Source of the DNA: Dimorphilus gyrociliatus
Lineage: Eukaryota; Annelida; Polychaeta; Dinophilidae
NCBI GenBank assembly: GCA_904063045.1
Contig: CAJFCJ010000016.1
Span: 310,001 to 374,000 of the forward strand
Length of the DNA: 64,000 nt
Direction of reading: 5' to 3'
Below the pieces are notes generated by a model, which saw nothing but the letters and a program-made list of their open reading frames with translations, made no database searches and was not told the origin of the DNA. The first letter of the stretch is position 1; every line of letters begins with the position of its first letter. Positions 28,865 to 43,860 of the stretch are shown here, in pieces. The position numbers were made by a program, and so were the translations under genes.

Positions 28865-30177
28865 CCTTACTTTCTTTCTTTTTCTAACTTTCACCCCTCT
28901 CCCTCTCTCTATCTCTCATTCTTTGAAGATTATTAATAAAAGAATTTTCAAATGTTAATATACTATTTATATAGGGTCTATGCAATTTATATATATATAT
29001 GTATATTTCATGCATATTTATACATTATATTTAATATTAACTGTAAAGAGATTGTCTTATTTAGTAATGCAAACAAAATCTTGTGTTGTCAAATTTGGTT
29101 ATGTTTATCTTCTCAAAATCTACAATTGTCGTATATGAAGGGGCACGAAGAAATATGAAAGGTTAGTTATTCGTCATTCAAAAAAGTGAAATAGAAGTAT
29201 TTTTCTCTTTAAAAATGGAAAAAAAAGGAATATAAAAGTATATTGATCCTTCTCCCTAGAAGAAAAGGGTAATGCAATTTACGTCCTACTGTATATCCTG
29301 TTTGATAATGTGGCTGAGAAAATAAATTGTTATCTTTTCTTACTATTCTTGTTCCCTTCCTTCTGTCAACCAGCATGCTTACATTGATATCTCCACCCTT
29401 TTTGGTAAAATCCCTTTTACTACAATTTCACCCCTCTCGTTTATATTCTATCATCTCTCTCGCTTACTCTATCATCTTCTGTCGCAATCCTATCTAACAT
29501 TATATTTATTGCAATATAAATGTCTATACTTACTACAACCCTTCCGAGCTTAGTGGGTTTATAGGCAAACTGACCAATAAGTGAACTTTGACCATCTTTC
29601 TTTCCTGTCGCTCTCCAGACTTGGAATTCGATCCTGTGTTCCGATATGAAATTAGCGTAAATCTCATCGATCCTACCTTCCGGCAATTTTTTCCTATAAA
29701 AAATAATATAGGCCTTTATAAGATAATCTTAACCCAAATAGATCTAACTTATTAAAAAGAAAAATAGTTCTATCAACGGCATCATTGTTTAATTTTGCCT
29801 CGAAATCGAATGGAAAACCAATGTATTGACCGTCATCAATTTGTGGATTTATCGGTATATCGACGGCGTAAACTGGAAAATAGAAAATAAAAAAAAACAT
29901 GAGCTGCTGAAAAGATGATGATAAGAGAGAAAAATTACAATTTTATTTAAATATACAAATGAGTATTGGCATATAAATTACTATATTTCATAAAAAACTA
30001 CATATACTTATATATTCATATACATAAATTTACTTTATATAGTTTATATAAAACATATAATAAGTAGATTATGCTCTTATATTGCATTGGCAAATTTAGC
30101 AAGTTTCTTTGTTTAAATCTAAAGCAACACGAACCGGAGAATAGGCTGCAAATAATGAATCCGACGATTTTCTTCAT
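24807..30177 (-). CDS. Single-pass membrane protein with two copies of an unnamed QxWRP-type domain
   Basis: Model of nine exons and 564 aa: 30177-30135, 29872-29749, 29693-29534, 28426-28207, 28121-28089, 27976-27311, 25834-25805, 25727-25481, 24978-24807. All junctions agree in phase; a tenth exon (27222-27169) also fits. The first exon gives a signal peptide (MKKIVGFIICSLFS), but its donor is weak. Domain A (about 25-182) has FQVWRATG, KDGDMLAF and LPYTFSFGVGV. A Thr/Ser-rich, mucin-like linker follows (about 184-257). Domain B (about 258-413) has FQIWRPNSN, KKGDTVGV and LPYRITLAI. After a second Ser/Thr/Pro spacer come one membrane segment (about 467-488, ILVLLSLMFLLLFIICC) and a tail of about 75 aa. 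The topology predicts a cell-surface protein with an extracellular adhesive or recognition region. I do not recognise a named family; the closest match is the C-terminus of the protein at 55162-57650. Confidence 0.85.
25425..25440 (+). promoter_or_regulatory. CTCF-like motif (GGTAGATGGCGTAA)
   Basis: Lies in the last intron of the tandem-domain membrane protein gene, 40 bases 3' of an exon end on that strand. It matches the TAGATGGCG core. Confidence 0.35.
27169..27222 (-). other. Candidate extra exon of the membrane protein gene
   Basis: On the minus strand a strong acceptor (TTTTCTTTTTAG) precedes 54 bases that are open only in the phase required by the flanking exons (2 bases in, 1 base out). 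They encode a Thr/Pro/His-rich run (DLHVTKPSHPTKTQDHR) like the gene's other linkers. The donor, G|GTTCTA, is weak. It may be an alternative cassette that lengthens the stalk by 18 residues. Confidence 0.45.
28827..28853. repeat. (TC)n microsatellite inside an intron
   Basis: Lies between exons 3 and 4 of the tandem-domain membrane protein. On the transcribed strand it reads as GA. Confidence 0.9.
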
Positions 30178-31712
30178 TTTGTCAACTTCTTTGACTATTC
30201 CTGTTAAAGGGTCGGCGGCCAAATGATTGAATAAAAAAAAATTGAACAATACACACACAGAGAGAGAAAGAGAGAATAAAATAAGAAGTAAGGAGAAAAA
30301 GTATGAATTTTTAATTAAAAGTTTAAAAATAGAAGAAGAGAGGAAAAAAACATTCACGGAAGTTAAAGAAATGAATATAAAAAAGAAAGAAAACAAAGAG
30401 AGATTAAGGAAGAGAAGAAAGACTACTCTTTATAAAATAAACCTAAAGATTGTGGCTGACAGAGAGGGCGGTAAGGTTTAGAGAAATGCGACTAGAAGTT
30501 AGGTCAGAAAAAAAGTCAATTCTTTACCTCAAGAGAATTGTTCTTTTTGAAGAATGAAAAAAAACTTTGGGAACAGTCAAGCTTGGGAAGAGAATAAGAG
30601 AATAATAAAAGAAAAATTTAACAAAGATTTGAGGTTGATCAGTCTCTCTCTTTCTCTGTGTGTAAAGTTTATTTAAGGTCAACCAAGTAAACTTGAACAA
30701 GTGAATGTCGTATGTCTAATATTGCCATTATTATTCTTGTATATTGTTCGATATATTTCTTAAACTAGAAAAGTATTCTTCCCCTTGACTTCTTACTTGT
30801 ATAAGAGGGATTTTTCTTTTAAAACTCATTTATTCGGCTTATTATTAATAATATAAAATTAAATGATAGTTAGGCCTACGCGTTTAAGTGTTGTAACTGG
30901 TGACGACTAAGAATGTAACATAGGTCGGAATATAAAGAAGAAAATAAAGGATTATACTATCAGAACTGAGCGTTCATTCGTGCGTAAACCTGTTTTTCTC
31001 TTCGGGAATATTTCTTTACGTCTTTTCCATATTTCTCTATTGCAGTCTTTTGTTACTCTTTTAACACTAGTATGAGAGTTTTAGAAGAGAAAGAAATGTA
31101 GCATTTTTTCGCTCTCTATCTCTTTCTTTCTTTCTTTCTTTCTTTCTCTCTCTCTCTATTTGTCTGTGTGTCTGTCTGTCTGCCTCTCTCCCTCCTTTCA
31201 TGTCCTATATTCTTTTTCTCAGTCTATAAATTTCAAATTATCGTAAACCTACCAATTGGTTGTAAATTTTTTATGAATAATTACATATTAATTATTAATT
31301 ATTTTCCAAGTTAGTGTTAACATTAACGTTATTGACGTCTAATAAAATTGAACGCTTTATTATTCAATATATAAATCATCAATAATTTGGGGAAAATCTT
31401 GAGGAGAATTACAAATAAAAGAAATAAGTAAATAATAAAAGTTCTAATAAATGCTAATTTCATGTAAAAGATTATTCACTTAATCAGCCAGTGCCATCTA
31501 TTGGTACACGTTTAGAAGCTATAAAAAAAACCCTATTAACTAAGATAATTCGTTACTTAAATCCTAATCCCCTTAACCGACCTGTCTGTGCCGAACGCTT
31601 TTATCTCGAGACGCCGCCCCAAAAAATTATAGGCCTATAAGCCCAATAAATCTGTTCGCCAGATGTCGCGCGGGTCTAAAACTTCTTCCGTCAGAATTCT
31701 GGAAAATTGCAG
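30178..31712. promoter_or_regulatory. Shared upstream region of divergent membrane protein and amine receptor genes
   Basis: No exon is supported. A purine-rich block runs from 30240 to 30480, followed by a TTTC repeat near 31121-31146. The last 150 bases before 31713 are clearly richer in GC (CGAGACGCCGCCCC, GATGTCGCGCGGG) than the surroundings, as expected of a promoter. Two CTCF-like sites (31488-31504, 31658-31672) lie here. CAG directly before the ATG at 31713 leaves open a 5' UTR intron. Confidence 0.5.
31488..31504 (-). promoter_or_regulatory. CTCF-like motif (CCAATAGATGGCACTGG on minus)
   Basis: The best match in the window to the CTCF consensus (CC-x-x-YAG-R-KGGC-R), 209 bases upstream of the amine receptor start and between two divergent genes. 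Function is inferred. Confidence 0.4.
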
Positions 31713-34521
31713 ATGGATTTCAACTATTCTTTCCTCCTCTACAATTCTTCGAATTCTACATATGAAAATGGCGATGGATTAACGCTAGCCATTTTAAAAT
31801 CTGTTACTTTGACTATAATTTGTTTAATGACAATTTTTGGAAATTTACTTGTTCTGCTTGCCGTTTTTATAAACAGGCATTTGAGGAGTACTACAAATTA
31901 TTTTATAGTGAATTTAGCTTGCGCTGATTTATTGTTGGGATGTTTTGTTTTGCCATTTAGTGCGGCATTAGAAGTAGGCTCAGACTGGCCTTTCGGGCGT
32001 CTCTTTTGCGATATTTGGGCTGCTATGGATGTACTATGCTGTACAGCTAGTATTTTATCACTCTGTGTTATTTCAATAGATAGGTATGTTTATGGTCAGA
32101 GCAAGAAATAGATTGCAAAACTCGTATAGAGTTTGTCAATAAACTAAAAAAAGAAAAGTTATAGAATAAAAGAAAGATTAGAGAAGAGAAAAATATGAAG
32201 AGAATTCTTCTACATACAGTATATATATGTATAGAAATGAAATCAAACTTTTTTACTAGAAAGCAAAATCACAGATATAGATATATATGTATTTAGATTT
32301 ATATATTTCTATATCTGAAAAGTTAACGCTTTAAGCGAAAGACAGCGAGAGAGAGAGAAGGGAGGAAAGAGGGTGGGGGGGAGGAAGAGAGAATAAGAAA
32401 GATATCTTTATCCTCTTTTCCTTTTAATTCTAGCTTAAATTAAAAATAATAATATAATAATAACAAACAGTATGACAAACAGAGAAATTCCATTAATATT
32501 TGTAAACTTGAGTATATCATAATTATTTTTATACTGTTCTTAATCAAATCTTTCTTTAGTCTTTTTAAAAATTATAATGTATATATATACATATATATAT
32601 AAGGCTTAGTTTTCTTCCGGGTCTCTTCTTCTCTTATCCCATTTTCTCTCTATCGCTTTTTATTATCTATTTCTCTCTCTTTATATCTATCAATCTATCC
32701 TTCCCTCATTTGGAGTATTACTCTCCCACTCTCTTTCTCTCTCTCCCTCCAACCGTTTCCTATTCTATCCTGCATTATCCCATCCTCTCCTCTCCCCCTC
32801 CTCTCCTCTTCTCTACTCTACTCTACTCCTATAATATTTTCTCTTATACTGAGCCGTAATTACCCTTCCTCCCTTTCTTTTTGTCCCTCTGTCTGACTCT
32901 CTATTTGTTGAGTACAATAGTTTCTTTGAAATATATCTTTATCTAATAGCTTTTATTCGATAAATGGGAATTGTTAGCAAAATCATTTACTCAGAACTTT
33001 CTCCTCCCCTAATATTAATTGACTACTCTCGAAACAGCAATACAGCAATAACAATAAACATTTACAGTTTTTTCCCATAGAAAAATAAGCCTCTAAAATA
33101 TGAATTGTCTAGACAGGCCATGTAAATCCACTTGTATTTAATAATAAATTATACAGGAATAACATTGACCTCTGACCTACCCTTTACTATGTGTCATTAT
33201 CTTTTCTAAACTAAAGGAAAAAAAAACAGGTACATTGGCGTCACAAGACCCTTGCAACATTCAACAATTTTAACAGAAAAGAGAGCAGGTCTGGTCATTA
33301 TAGGAGTATGGATTCTCTCAACTTTTATCTCTATAGCACCATTCTTCGGTTGGAAAACGCCAAACGAAGAGGAAGGAAAGTGTGAAGTAACTAAAGAACT
33401 CGGTTATGTCTTATTCAGCGTTTCCGGCTCGTTTTATATACCAACTGTTATAATTCTCCTGGTTTACTATCGTGTATATAAGGAGGCGTTATCACAATCA
33501 AAATTTCTATCCACTGGAGTAAAAACTGCAAAAACTACTGATGAAAGCAGTAGTACAGTAACATTAAGGATTCATACTCGAAAAACTTCTTCTGACTTTG
33601 GGAATTCAAGATTGAGTTTGGCCGGCAAAATGGCGAAGTTTAAAAGGGAGAAAAAGGCTGCAAAGACTCTGGGTATAGTTGTGGGCGTTTTTATACTTTG
33701 TTGGTTTCCCTTCTTCTTTCTACTTCCGTTAGGTTAGTATAATTTAGTATAGAATATATAGCTCGAAGCGGCAAACCGTTGGATTATAGGATAATGTTTA
33801 CAAATTGTATATTCGATAAACAAATTTGTGTATATGGTGACTTTTTCTCGGCGTTTGATGGAAATAAATAGGTAAAAAGGAAAAGCAGTTCGAAGAAAAC
33901 GATAAAAGACAGTCTAGACTATAATAGGGTTTCTAATTTTTCCCTTAAAATAAATGAACAGTTTAGCAAAACGCTCATCGCCAGAAAAAAAAGAGGTAGA
34001 AAAAAGATTTGACATTCTAATCCACCCCGTTTACCACCCACCTAGTAGAACCCATCCTTCTCCTTTGTTTGCGCACTTTTCTCCCATACAGCTCCTACGC
34101 CCCGTCCTCTTTAGTTGTTTTTATATAGTTTAGTTTAATTTCCTTCCTTCCTTTCTCTAAATAACAGTTTCTAAATTCAAAATCGACATTTCTTTTGGTG
34201 TTTTTATTAATATACTTATACACATATACTACTTTATACAATAGGACCCGTTTCTCTTTAAAACCACCCATCCAAACTCATTAAATACATCTTTGTTCAA
34301 CTGTTTCGCGTTATTTGTTTAAGGGGTATTGTAGGCCTATTGACCATTAAAAAGCTATACGAATGGTAAAAGTTAATTACAATCATAGTGCAATTATAGT
34401 CGTTACTTTTCAATTGAAGAAAATTTGCAGTCGATTAATCATAATTAGTTTATACAGCTGCAATAATCATTGGTTCCACAGAGAGAATAGTAGAGGGAGC
34501 AAGAAATGGCGTCCTTAGCAC

Positions 34522-34566
<45 letters not shown>

Positions 34567-37500
34567 AATTTCGTCTTTTTACCACTCATAAAAACTATTC
34601 CTTTTTCCTATTATAAAGAAAAGAAAGTGATTATTTAATATAAATAATAAATATAGTTTTGTGTCTATTTACATATTGTAGTGTTTATGTTTATTAATTA
34701 GATAGTTTATGAAATGATTTTTTAAGTTATAAATAGTAAAGCGATAGTCTAAATATAATATAAACAACGGTTTAAATATTTAATGTAAGAGTACTCTTTA
34801 AATAGATATTCTTTGTTTAACTAATATACGTTGGAGAAAGAGGTTTATAAACGAAAATGTATATATATATATATATATATATTTTTCATAAATAGATTTA
34901 TGATTTTCGGCGTCGTTTTTCATTTCTCGTCTATTTTCTGAAATTTATCCATATATCGTCACGACAAGACGATAGCATTGCATTAAGTAAATTAGTTGTA
35001 CTTTATTGCATTATTACCTCTGTATTTTAGTAGAAACGTGAAATATCTTCAGTTATATTAAGTAATTTAGTTGAAAATAACTACTTTTATAGGCCTTAAA
35101 AAAATAAATAGTATTTAGAGATTATTTAGCAATTTTTATATTATCATTCTATATTTTAATGTAATTTATTTTTGTCTTTGTAATAAAGAATCATTAATTT
35201 TACAATTCTTGTTTTGTTTGATTGGATATTTTACTCTTTCTTTCATTCTCTCTCTATCTCTCTATTCTTTTCTCTTTTATTATTCATTTGATTCTACGTT
35301 GTTTGGTCTATTAGCATATTTTAAATTTTAATAAGCTTCTAGTTATATACATTTATCAAAGCGTGAAAAAAATGATGTTTATTAATTATGCAGTTCAATT
35401 CATCTATTATTTTTTCAACAAAAACACTAATTAAGAAAAGTTTATATAAGAACTATTTCGTAGTTGTAAATTGCCCTTACAATAAAACACGCAAAAATGC
35501 TACGAAACCATGATCAAACTATTGAAAAGAATAGGAAAGAAAATAAAAAGGGTAGAATGGGAGGAGGTGAGAGGCGGAAAGTTGAATTTTGTGAAAAAAA
35601 GAAAAGGGGCGGAGTATGTATTTTGGAAAGGTGGACGGGGAACAGAATAGAGATAATTTCTAAAGCTTTTGGGATAGCATTTAGGCAGAGTGAAAATAGT
35701 AGGAAACGATACATAAACTGTTGAGGAGTGAAACCGAGAGAGAGAGAGAGATCAACCTAATTTATTCGTTTTTGTTTTTTTTTTGTGTGTGTCAACTGAA
35801 GGAAAAATTCATTTAGTCTTTGGCCGTCAGATTTTCCGTATTATACTATTTTTTTTATCAATGACTTAAGTCTCATGGGAAAAAACGGTTTCATTGATTG
35901 TCTAAAGTGAAATTAGCAGTGTTTTATCACTTTAATTGTACGTCTACTGGGATATCTATGGATTTTGATTAACAGTGATTGCATCCGCAGGCTCATATCC
36001 TAACCTAAAAATAACGACAGAAACGTTAATTCCAGTGCACGCTATCCTTACTACTTCCTTTTTCTTTTCTTCCTTTTATTTCCCGCCTTTTTTAACATTC
36101 TTCCACGTTTGATGGGCAATAGAAGAAATTATAGACCTATATACCTTTCGTGTAAACAAAAAAAAGAATGCTCCGCGCCTATTGCAATACAAATACACTT
36201 TAGGTTATATAGTCTGACAGAAAGGAGAAAATGACGTTAAACGCCCCTTCACCCCCCCTTCTTTTCTCTTTTCCTCGCCTATCTTATTGGACCCTTCAAG
36301 ACCCTCTCTTTTACTAGGCTCTAAAAGAAAATACTAATTGAGTCTGCAAGCTATACTGATTGATTGCAGTCGCGCGCTCCCGCTATACCGCAGTCATATA
36401 CATTACGTAAATTGCTGTCTAGTTATATATTGCATTAGCGAGGGCATATTGTTCACAACATGCCTCTTCCTCGTATATAGTGGAATACTATAGCCGACGG
36501 CAATTGGTTGCAGATTGCCGTCGAAATATAGTCTGTACACAGCAACTGTTTGTCTATAAACACGCAGCGGAAGGGGGCATAGGAATTGAAAAAAAAGACG
36601 AGAGTATTTTTCATATTCATTTTTTCCCTCATATTCTTCAACTATTCTAGAAAATTATTGTCAAGGTCAGATATATCGTTCTAAAGATAGATATTTCGCT
36701 TTTCCCCTTGACCTAAGACCCTGGAAATTTTTTAATCGAAGTTGAATTATTTCCGACAAATAAATTCACATTAGTAAAATAATAGTTTGTCTCCAATTAT
36801 CCTTTTAATAATCTTTTGTAATTTATTCCTATCTTTTGTTTATAATGTTTGGAGTTTTTATTGAACTCTATTAAGAGTCTTTTTCATTCTCTTCCTATTC
36901 TTTACATTGCTTCCTCTATTCGTTTTGTCTCCCTCTTTCTCCCTCTGATGCCCATTTTTTCCCTTTTTTTCGTTATATAAATGCTTTTTTCTCCACGTCT
37001 CTTTTTTTTGTTCTCTTTTTGGACATACAAATTGTAGTTTGTTAGTCTTAACGCGCACCACCCTTCGATCGGACCGATTTTCAGAGGGCAGAGATCATTA
37101 AGGAAGATAACTGTCCAAGAGACGCCTTTCCAGTGTTACACTATATAAGAAGTAAAGAGTCGCTTTCAATAATAACAAGAAGGAAAATAAAAAGAAAATA
37201 TTCTCATACGCTCCATTTCTTTTTTGTTTTTCTCAGAAAAATATTCCATATTAGACTCATCAATATTAACACACTTGTCACATAGTGTTACAAACTAGTA
37301 GTGTTACCAAAATACCACGTGATATCTAATAGTCCAATCAAAAGACCGAAAGCCTTAATGCAGTTTTATTAAGTGTCGTTTATTGAACAGTGGTTAAAAA
37401 AGGTCTAGATTTCTCTTTTTTTTATATATATATAATATGAAAGCTTATGTTTTGCGGTTAACCTGAAGTTGATCGATGTTAAACTTTGTTCTATTATTTG

Positions 37501-38033
37501 TTTCCTTGTCTTTTTTATATAGAACAAAAAATATGAATATTTTTACTAGTAGAAAGCTTTTAAACCTATTTTTAAAAGTATTACATTGCAACCTTGAAAA
37601 GAAACCGTAAAACTATAAGATAGATTATACATATATATAGTATACCATATATATATATATATATATATATATTCTGTATATTGATATAAATATCTACAAT
37701 ATATCTGTTATTGACAATAGTAAATACCTTCATATCTAATCATAGGCCTAAAAAGTTAAAAGTTACAGGCAAACTATTTGGCGTAGAAGATAAGCATACG
37801 TGTATACATTATAGGTATTTTTCTTCTTGCATATTTTCATAAGAGAAGAAAATAAGACGTAAAGATAGAGGCAATTTTCTATTTTTATACATTTTTTCAT
37901 TATTAATCGAAATTATTTCATTACTTTTTTTTTAAAAGAATTTTAAATTACTATAAAGTAGGTATAACCATGTAAACACTTATCCGTTCCACCTACCCCC
38001 ACCCTTCCTCACTTATTCATTTTTGATCCTTTA

Positions 38034-38070
<37 letters not shown>

Positions 38071-39198
38071 GTGTACACTCACTTTCATTCATACTCATTC
38101 TCTTATCTATACTTTCTTTTTTTCCACTGAATTCTTTTCAACATCTGAAAAATATAGTGATTAGATAAGATATATTTTGACTTGTATTTAAAATATAAAA
38201 AGTGGAAGAATATGATAGAGATCATTCGCGTCTTTAGTTTTTCAGGATATAACCTTTCTCTTGTTTGGATTACGTATAAATATTTGCTTATATTCCGCTC
38301 CCTTTATAAAGTTCGTATAGGTGAGAAAAAAAATTAAACGGTTGTTAAAAAAAAATCGAGAGAAATCGCTTTTTCTTTAAAAAAAAAATATAATGAAAAA
38401 ATATTTCTCTTTTAAAAACTGTTTAAGTATTACGTAATTAAATCTTTATATTTATCTTATAATCAACAATTGTAGTTAATAAATTGTTGTTTCATAAACA
38501 CACCTATGAATATTATTTTTCATAAAATATATATCTATAAATATACTATTAATATACAGGATATCAAATTCCATCAAGTAATTTCTAAATGTTACTCTCC
38601 TTCTAGATTTTCACGCATTCACACAAAAAAAATTAAACTCCTACAACACCTTTATAGGCCTATTCAAAACATGGGAAAAATTAGTAGAATAACAAAACAG
38701 AAATAAGAAATAAAAAATAACAAGAAAGATAGACTTGTGTCTTTATTATTAACATCTATTGATTCTTCTTTCTTTTACACAGATTATGGAATTTTATATA
38801 GAGTGAAACACTTAGACAAACATAAGATATTTCAACATAGCCGCTGTATAAATACACCAGTCCACTATACAAACTACATGTAGAAAAAAATGAACTTTTA
38901 AAATTTTCTCACCCTTTTCTTTATTTATATGTTAATTAAATTGAGGACAAACTGTTAAAGCGGCTAAGACTATTACAGAAATTAGAGTGAATATTTAGTG
39001 AGAAGTAGGAATAATAGAAATTGAAAGGGAGTGAGAGAGAGGGTGGGGGTATTAGTATATACCATCTCTCTGTCTGTCTAAATATACATATATATATATA
39101 TATATATGCGTGTACGCGTTTGTATATATGCATGTATGTATGTATGAATGTACTATATGCCTACAGGGAATTGTAACATGAAAGAAATTAAAATAATG

Positions 39199-39243
<45 letters not shown>

Positions 39244-42200
39244 GTGCAAAATAATCCATACATATTCTATAAATGTATTTACTTTCCAATGACATATTTA
39301 AAAATATTGATCTATCATTTTGTAATAGTTTTTGATAGCTTTCCATATATTTTAAGTTCGATTAGATTTTATTAAGGATAGAATTACAATGTATCTGTAT
39401 ATGTATTATTGATATTTTGGTTTTTTGATATTTTGATATATATTATAACAAATTTTTAATGCCTCTATTCATTTCCTTATCTTTTTGATTCCATAGCCTA
39501 TCTTTTTCACCTTTTCAATAATCTTAACTATTTTCAGATTTTGATAACAAAACAAAAAAAAGCTCCCTTTAGTTTGTCAAACAAGAGAAAAGAAAAAAAA
39601 CAAATATGTCGAAATGATCATATCAATTTTGTATATTCCCTAATTGGTTGCTTTTTTTATTATCGCTTAATTATACAGTATATCTAATTAACTTTCTCTT
39701 TAGGAAATTGATACAAGTATCTTATTTATTTTGTTCTTTTTATCTGGAGGAAGAAAGAGAAAATCAAGGAACTTCTATTGAAGTCTCTTTTTTTTTTAAT
39801 ACTTAAATTTTTGATCTTTCTAAACGGTTGAGAGAGTGAGTTTTCTCTCTCTCTCTCTCTCTCTCTCTCTATAAATATATATATATATAGTTTATTCTAC
39901 TAAAGTATTATTTTTTGTTAAAATTGGGTTAAGTAGTTAAATTGACCAAAATATTCAGAGTTAAGTTAATTTTTGCCTGTAATTCATTCTTATGATTTCT
40001 TTTAAAATTTTGTCTCTGTTTTTTTCCTTCTTCTTCCTTTTTAAATATTCAGAGTAGAGACATCTTTATTAAGTTAGAATAATGTAAATTCCTTTTTTGA
40101 AAGGCCTATACTTCACATGGCGAATTGACCGTTAATACGCCTATATTCAAAGGTAAATACCAGTGAAAAGAGAAAATGGTAGGTAGTTTTTTAGTTTGGC
40201 AAAATGTCAAAGCCGTCAAAACATGACGAGCCTTTTCCAAGCCTTTCCTATATATTAACCGATGACGTTTGGCAAATTGCGGTCGGGTCGGCTCGATGAA
40301 TTGTATTATAGCTAAGAAAAAAAGATCGTAACGCAAATTAATTGGGTAATTTTTCTGGCGCGTAATTCAAATCATCTATAATAAATTCTATTCCTCTCTA
40401 CTCTCTTCTTTCATTTTCTCTCGCTTTCTCTCTATCCTTTTTTTCATTTTGGTCTGTTCCTCTTTTCTCGACTCTCAACTCCTCCCTTTTGCTATAGATT
40501 TATATATAAACAATGAATATTTATAGGCCATATATTTCAAAGAGTTTTTTTATTTCATTTTAAACAACGTATAATCATCTATATTATTTAAACCGACGGT
40601 TTTGCATTCCTATACATTTATAGAAACGTTTGCGAGAGAACGCCTGACGGCGTCGGTCTATTAAATGCTGACGGATATATGAGTGAAAGATAGCCGTCGC
40701 TCTAAATGGCTTCTCGCCGCGTTGAAAATAAATGCGATTGTTCGCGGAAGAATGCGGTTCGTTTGTCGGTTTGCTACTTGTTTTTCTCCTTCGTCTTTTT
40801 TCTTAAGCGTCGTCATCGTTGTTGGTAATAAAACCGTCCAAAATCCTTTTGTTACTTATTGGGGAACCGACCGACCTTTCCCAACGAAATTGATCCTAGG
40901 CCGATAAGGAGTTGATTAATTCTATCCAAACCGCGTCTCCTTTCCTCAACAACAGAGAGAGAGAGAGAGAGGGAGTTGTATTGGAACAAATTGTATAAAA
41001 TAGGTGATCTTTCTACGTATACAGTATAACGTAGTCTTTATAAATAAACTTTGTAGCGATGGAGAAGAGACTGAAAGGTGTTAATTTTGCTATACTTGCC
41101 CTCGAGATGTTTTTAAAAAAGTAAAAAACTGATTGTTTTGTAAACATAACTTTACTCTACCAATCTGTATAAATTACTCAATAGAATTATAAAGTATACA
41201 CTGTAAAATATTTGTTTTTATGTATCGTCATGCTCTATGCCTCTCCCCTCTCCTCCCATCCTCCTCTTTCTCTTTCTCTTTCTCAGAAATTTTAAATGAT
41301 CCTACTAAGTTTTCAATACAGAATTGAAAACTTTTAAGCAATCTTTCGTCTTCCTAATTAGTTTTAACCAGCTGTCAGTAAAACTGTAAATGAAAGCAGA
41401 TCCTAAAGAGAGAGAGAGGGAAATAGTTTCCTTAAATAAGTAGTTAGTAGTCAATCTAACTCTCTTTTCTCTTTCTCTCTCTCTGTTTGTCTGAAACATA
41501 TCCTAGGATACGGAATATTTAAGTTTTCTTCGCTCCTTCTTAACCTTAATCTTCAAAATTTCATTCAATTTATATAAGAAGATGGGTTTTAATTATATCC
41601 TCTTTCTACCCTCTTGTACCAAGTGAAATTTTTGTACTTTTCAGTCTACATTTCTATATGAAAGCAGGAAGACAAAATTATTAAAAATTCTTCAACGGTA
41701 GAAAAATAGAAGAGTGAAAATTTTTTAGGTTTTAGATATTTATTTTCCTGTTTTGCTTCTGCCCATAGGTTAAGAAGCAGCTGTTGAAACTATGGGGAAA
41801 AAAGTTACTTGTTCTTAACCCAAAATTTCAAAACTAATTTATAAAGATATCAAATCTTTCTTTTTCCCTTTTTACTTTTGTTTTTGTCTTTTCTTTCCCT
41901 TTGAAAACTGAATTGATATACAAAGAACGAGGGAGTAAGAGAGTAACCAGACATTTTTTCGGATCTCATGTCTATTTAGGTTTTAATCATTTCCGGTCCA
42001 TACGTTTTTTAGGTTTTATTTATCAATTTTTTGTTGTTTAAGGCTAATATTTAAAAAATCCATTTAATCCATTTTCATCCATCGTGCACAGCGGGAAATT
42101 GCAAGATTTCACTAGAAATTGTTTTCTTGTTTATCAAAGATAACCAGCTGAATAAATATACAGCTGATTCTCTAAGCTGTCGGTAACAAAATCCAATATT

Positions 42201-43818
42201 GTAATATAGGTGTTATTTTTAATAAATATTAAGCACATTCGTTTAAAAGAGGTGCGATAATTGGTTTGATATTGAGCAACACCGTATCTGTATGATATCT
42301 TTATTAGCGAAATGAACAAAGTTGGTAAAATTAAGGAAATACATAGGTGTGGCTGGATGGAGATTAAACGAAATAGGTGTTGAGGATAGAAACTGGAAAT
42401 AGGCTTGAAAGAGAAAAAATATATTAAAAGTAGGACTTTATTTTAATAGAACACCTAGCTTGTTATATATCTTAATGTTCTATATAATTATATAAAATAT
42501 ACATGTTATACTTTGATATATATACATAAATTTATATATATACTGTATATATACAGTATATATATATATATACTTAAGTACAGTCCACGAAGGCGGACGT
42601 TAGGCAATGAAGGGAAAAAATGTAAATATATGAAGTGTAAATATTATTGAAAGGTTTTTCACAAATTTTCAATCCAGATTTAAACAGCTGCGTGCTTTTT
42701 CCAATATATAAAGAAATACGAACGCCATTTACAAACTGATTCTCTATTTCCGTTTCTTTATGCAAACTTATATCGATCGCCGTAACGAATCCCTTACGCT
42801 TATCGTTGGTTTACGCAAGCCTAACGCCTTCGATTATACAATTTAAGAATTAAGTTCTTGTCTTGAAACTTCTTTGTTAGAGCTAATTTTTTTTATCATT
42901 TTTAAGCTTTTTCCAAGTCTTACTCTCGAATTTAAGCTAATTCTTTAATGAATTGATGTAATATTATGTATTTTACAGGTAGGAATCTTGAGGTGAAGAG
43001 ATCATTGATTATTTACAATGATGCTTTTGAAGCTTGTATTATTTCCTTACCTCCCCTAGAAAATATGGAAATGACTCTTGTATTTGCAAAAGTATTGATA
43101 TTATTCTATTACAGCTGAATCCATCAACGACAATTCATTCGCCTCAGGTTCAATAAGCAATTGCTTGTATTTTTTTCTAAATGTTTCTGTAGTGCACTAA
43201 CTGGCGCGTGATTTAGAGTCATTAGACTTAATATGGTAGGTTTAATTGAAATATTGTCCGGAAATTGATTAGTCTTCTAAGAAGCAAATCCAAGTAAACC
43301 ATGTGCAATGAACCGACCAGCTCAGAATTAGGACGAAATATTCTAAATTTAACTTTTTTTATAAAACATAAAAAAAAACCTGTAACTAAGTCAGACAAGA
43401 GGAAAATATTCTTCGTCTTCTATTTATCTTTATTTTCTTTTCTTTCTCTTCCCCTCTTACTCTTTTTCCTATGCTTATACCGTGTCTGTATTTGACTATT
43501 TATTCGATTATTTTTCTCCCTCTTTCTCTATCTCCTGCTGAATGTACATGTTTTTTAAGATGATTAAACGTAAATCCATTAAAAATGTTATATAAAATAA
43601 AAATAGTAAAATACCCCAAAGACAAAGACAAAGCGAGAAATGAAGCATTGGGCGTGAAAATGATAAGAGAAAAACTAAGCATTACTAGGAATAGAGATTA
43701 CTTTCTTGTTTAAGCCTATTAATTTAAAGTTTACGATTCTTTCACTTTACCCACTTCCCACCCTTATCCTTGTTTTTCTTTTTATACCTACCACTTATAG
43801 CTTCCTTTAAAGAAGATA

Positions 43819-43860
<42 letters not shown>

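Noticed and set aside
30227-30481. Lys/Glu-rich 84-codon open frame
   Set aside because: The purine-rich DNA explains the Lys/Glu/Arg composition; there is no gene context.
40683-40907. 74-codon open frame in the amine receptor intron
   Set aside because: No ATG at a sensible context, no splice partners and no family resemblance. The GC-richer patch is reported as possible regulatory DNA instead.
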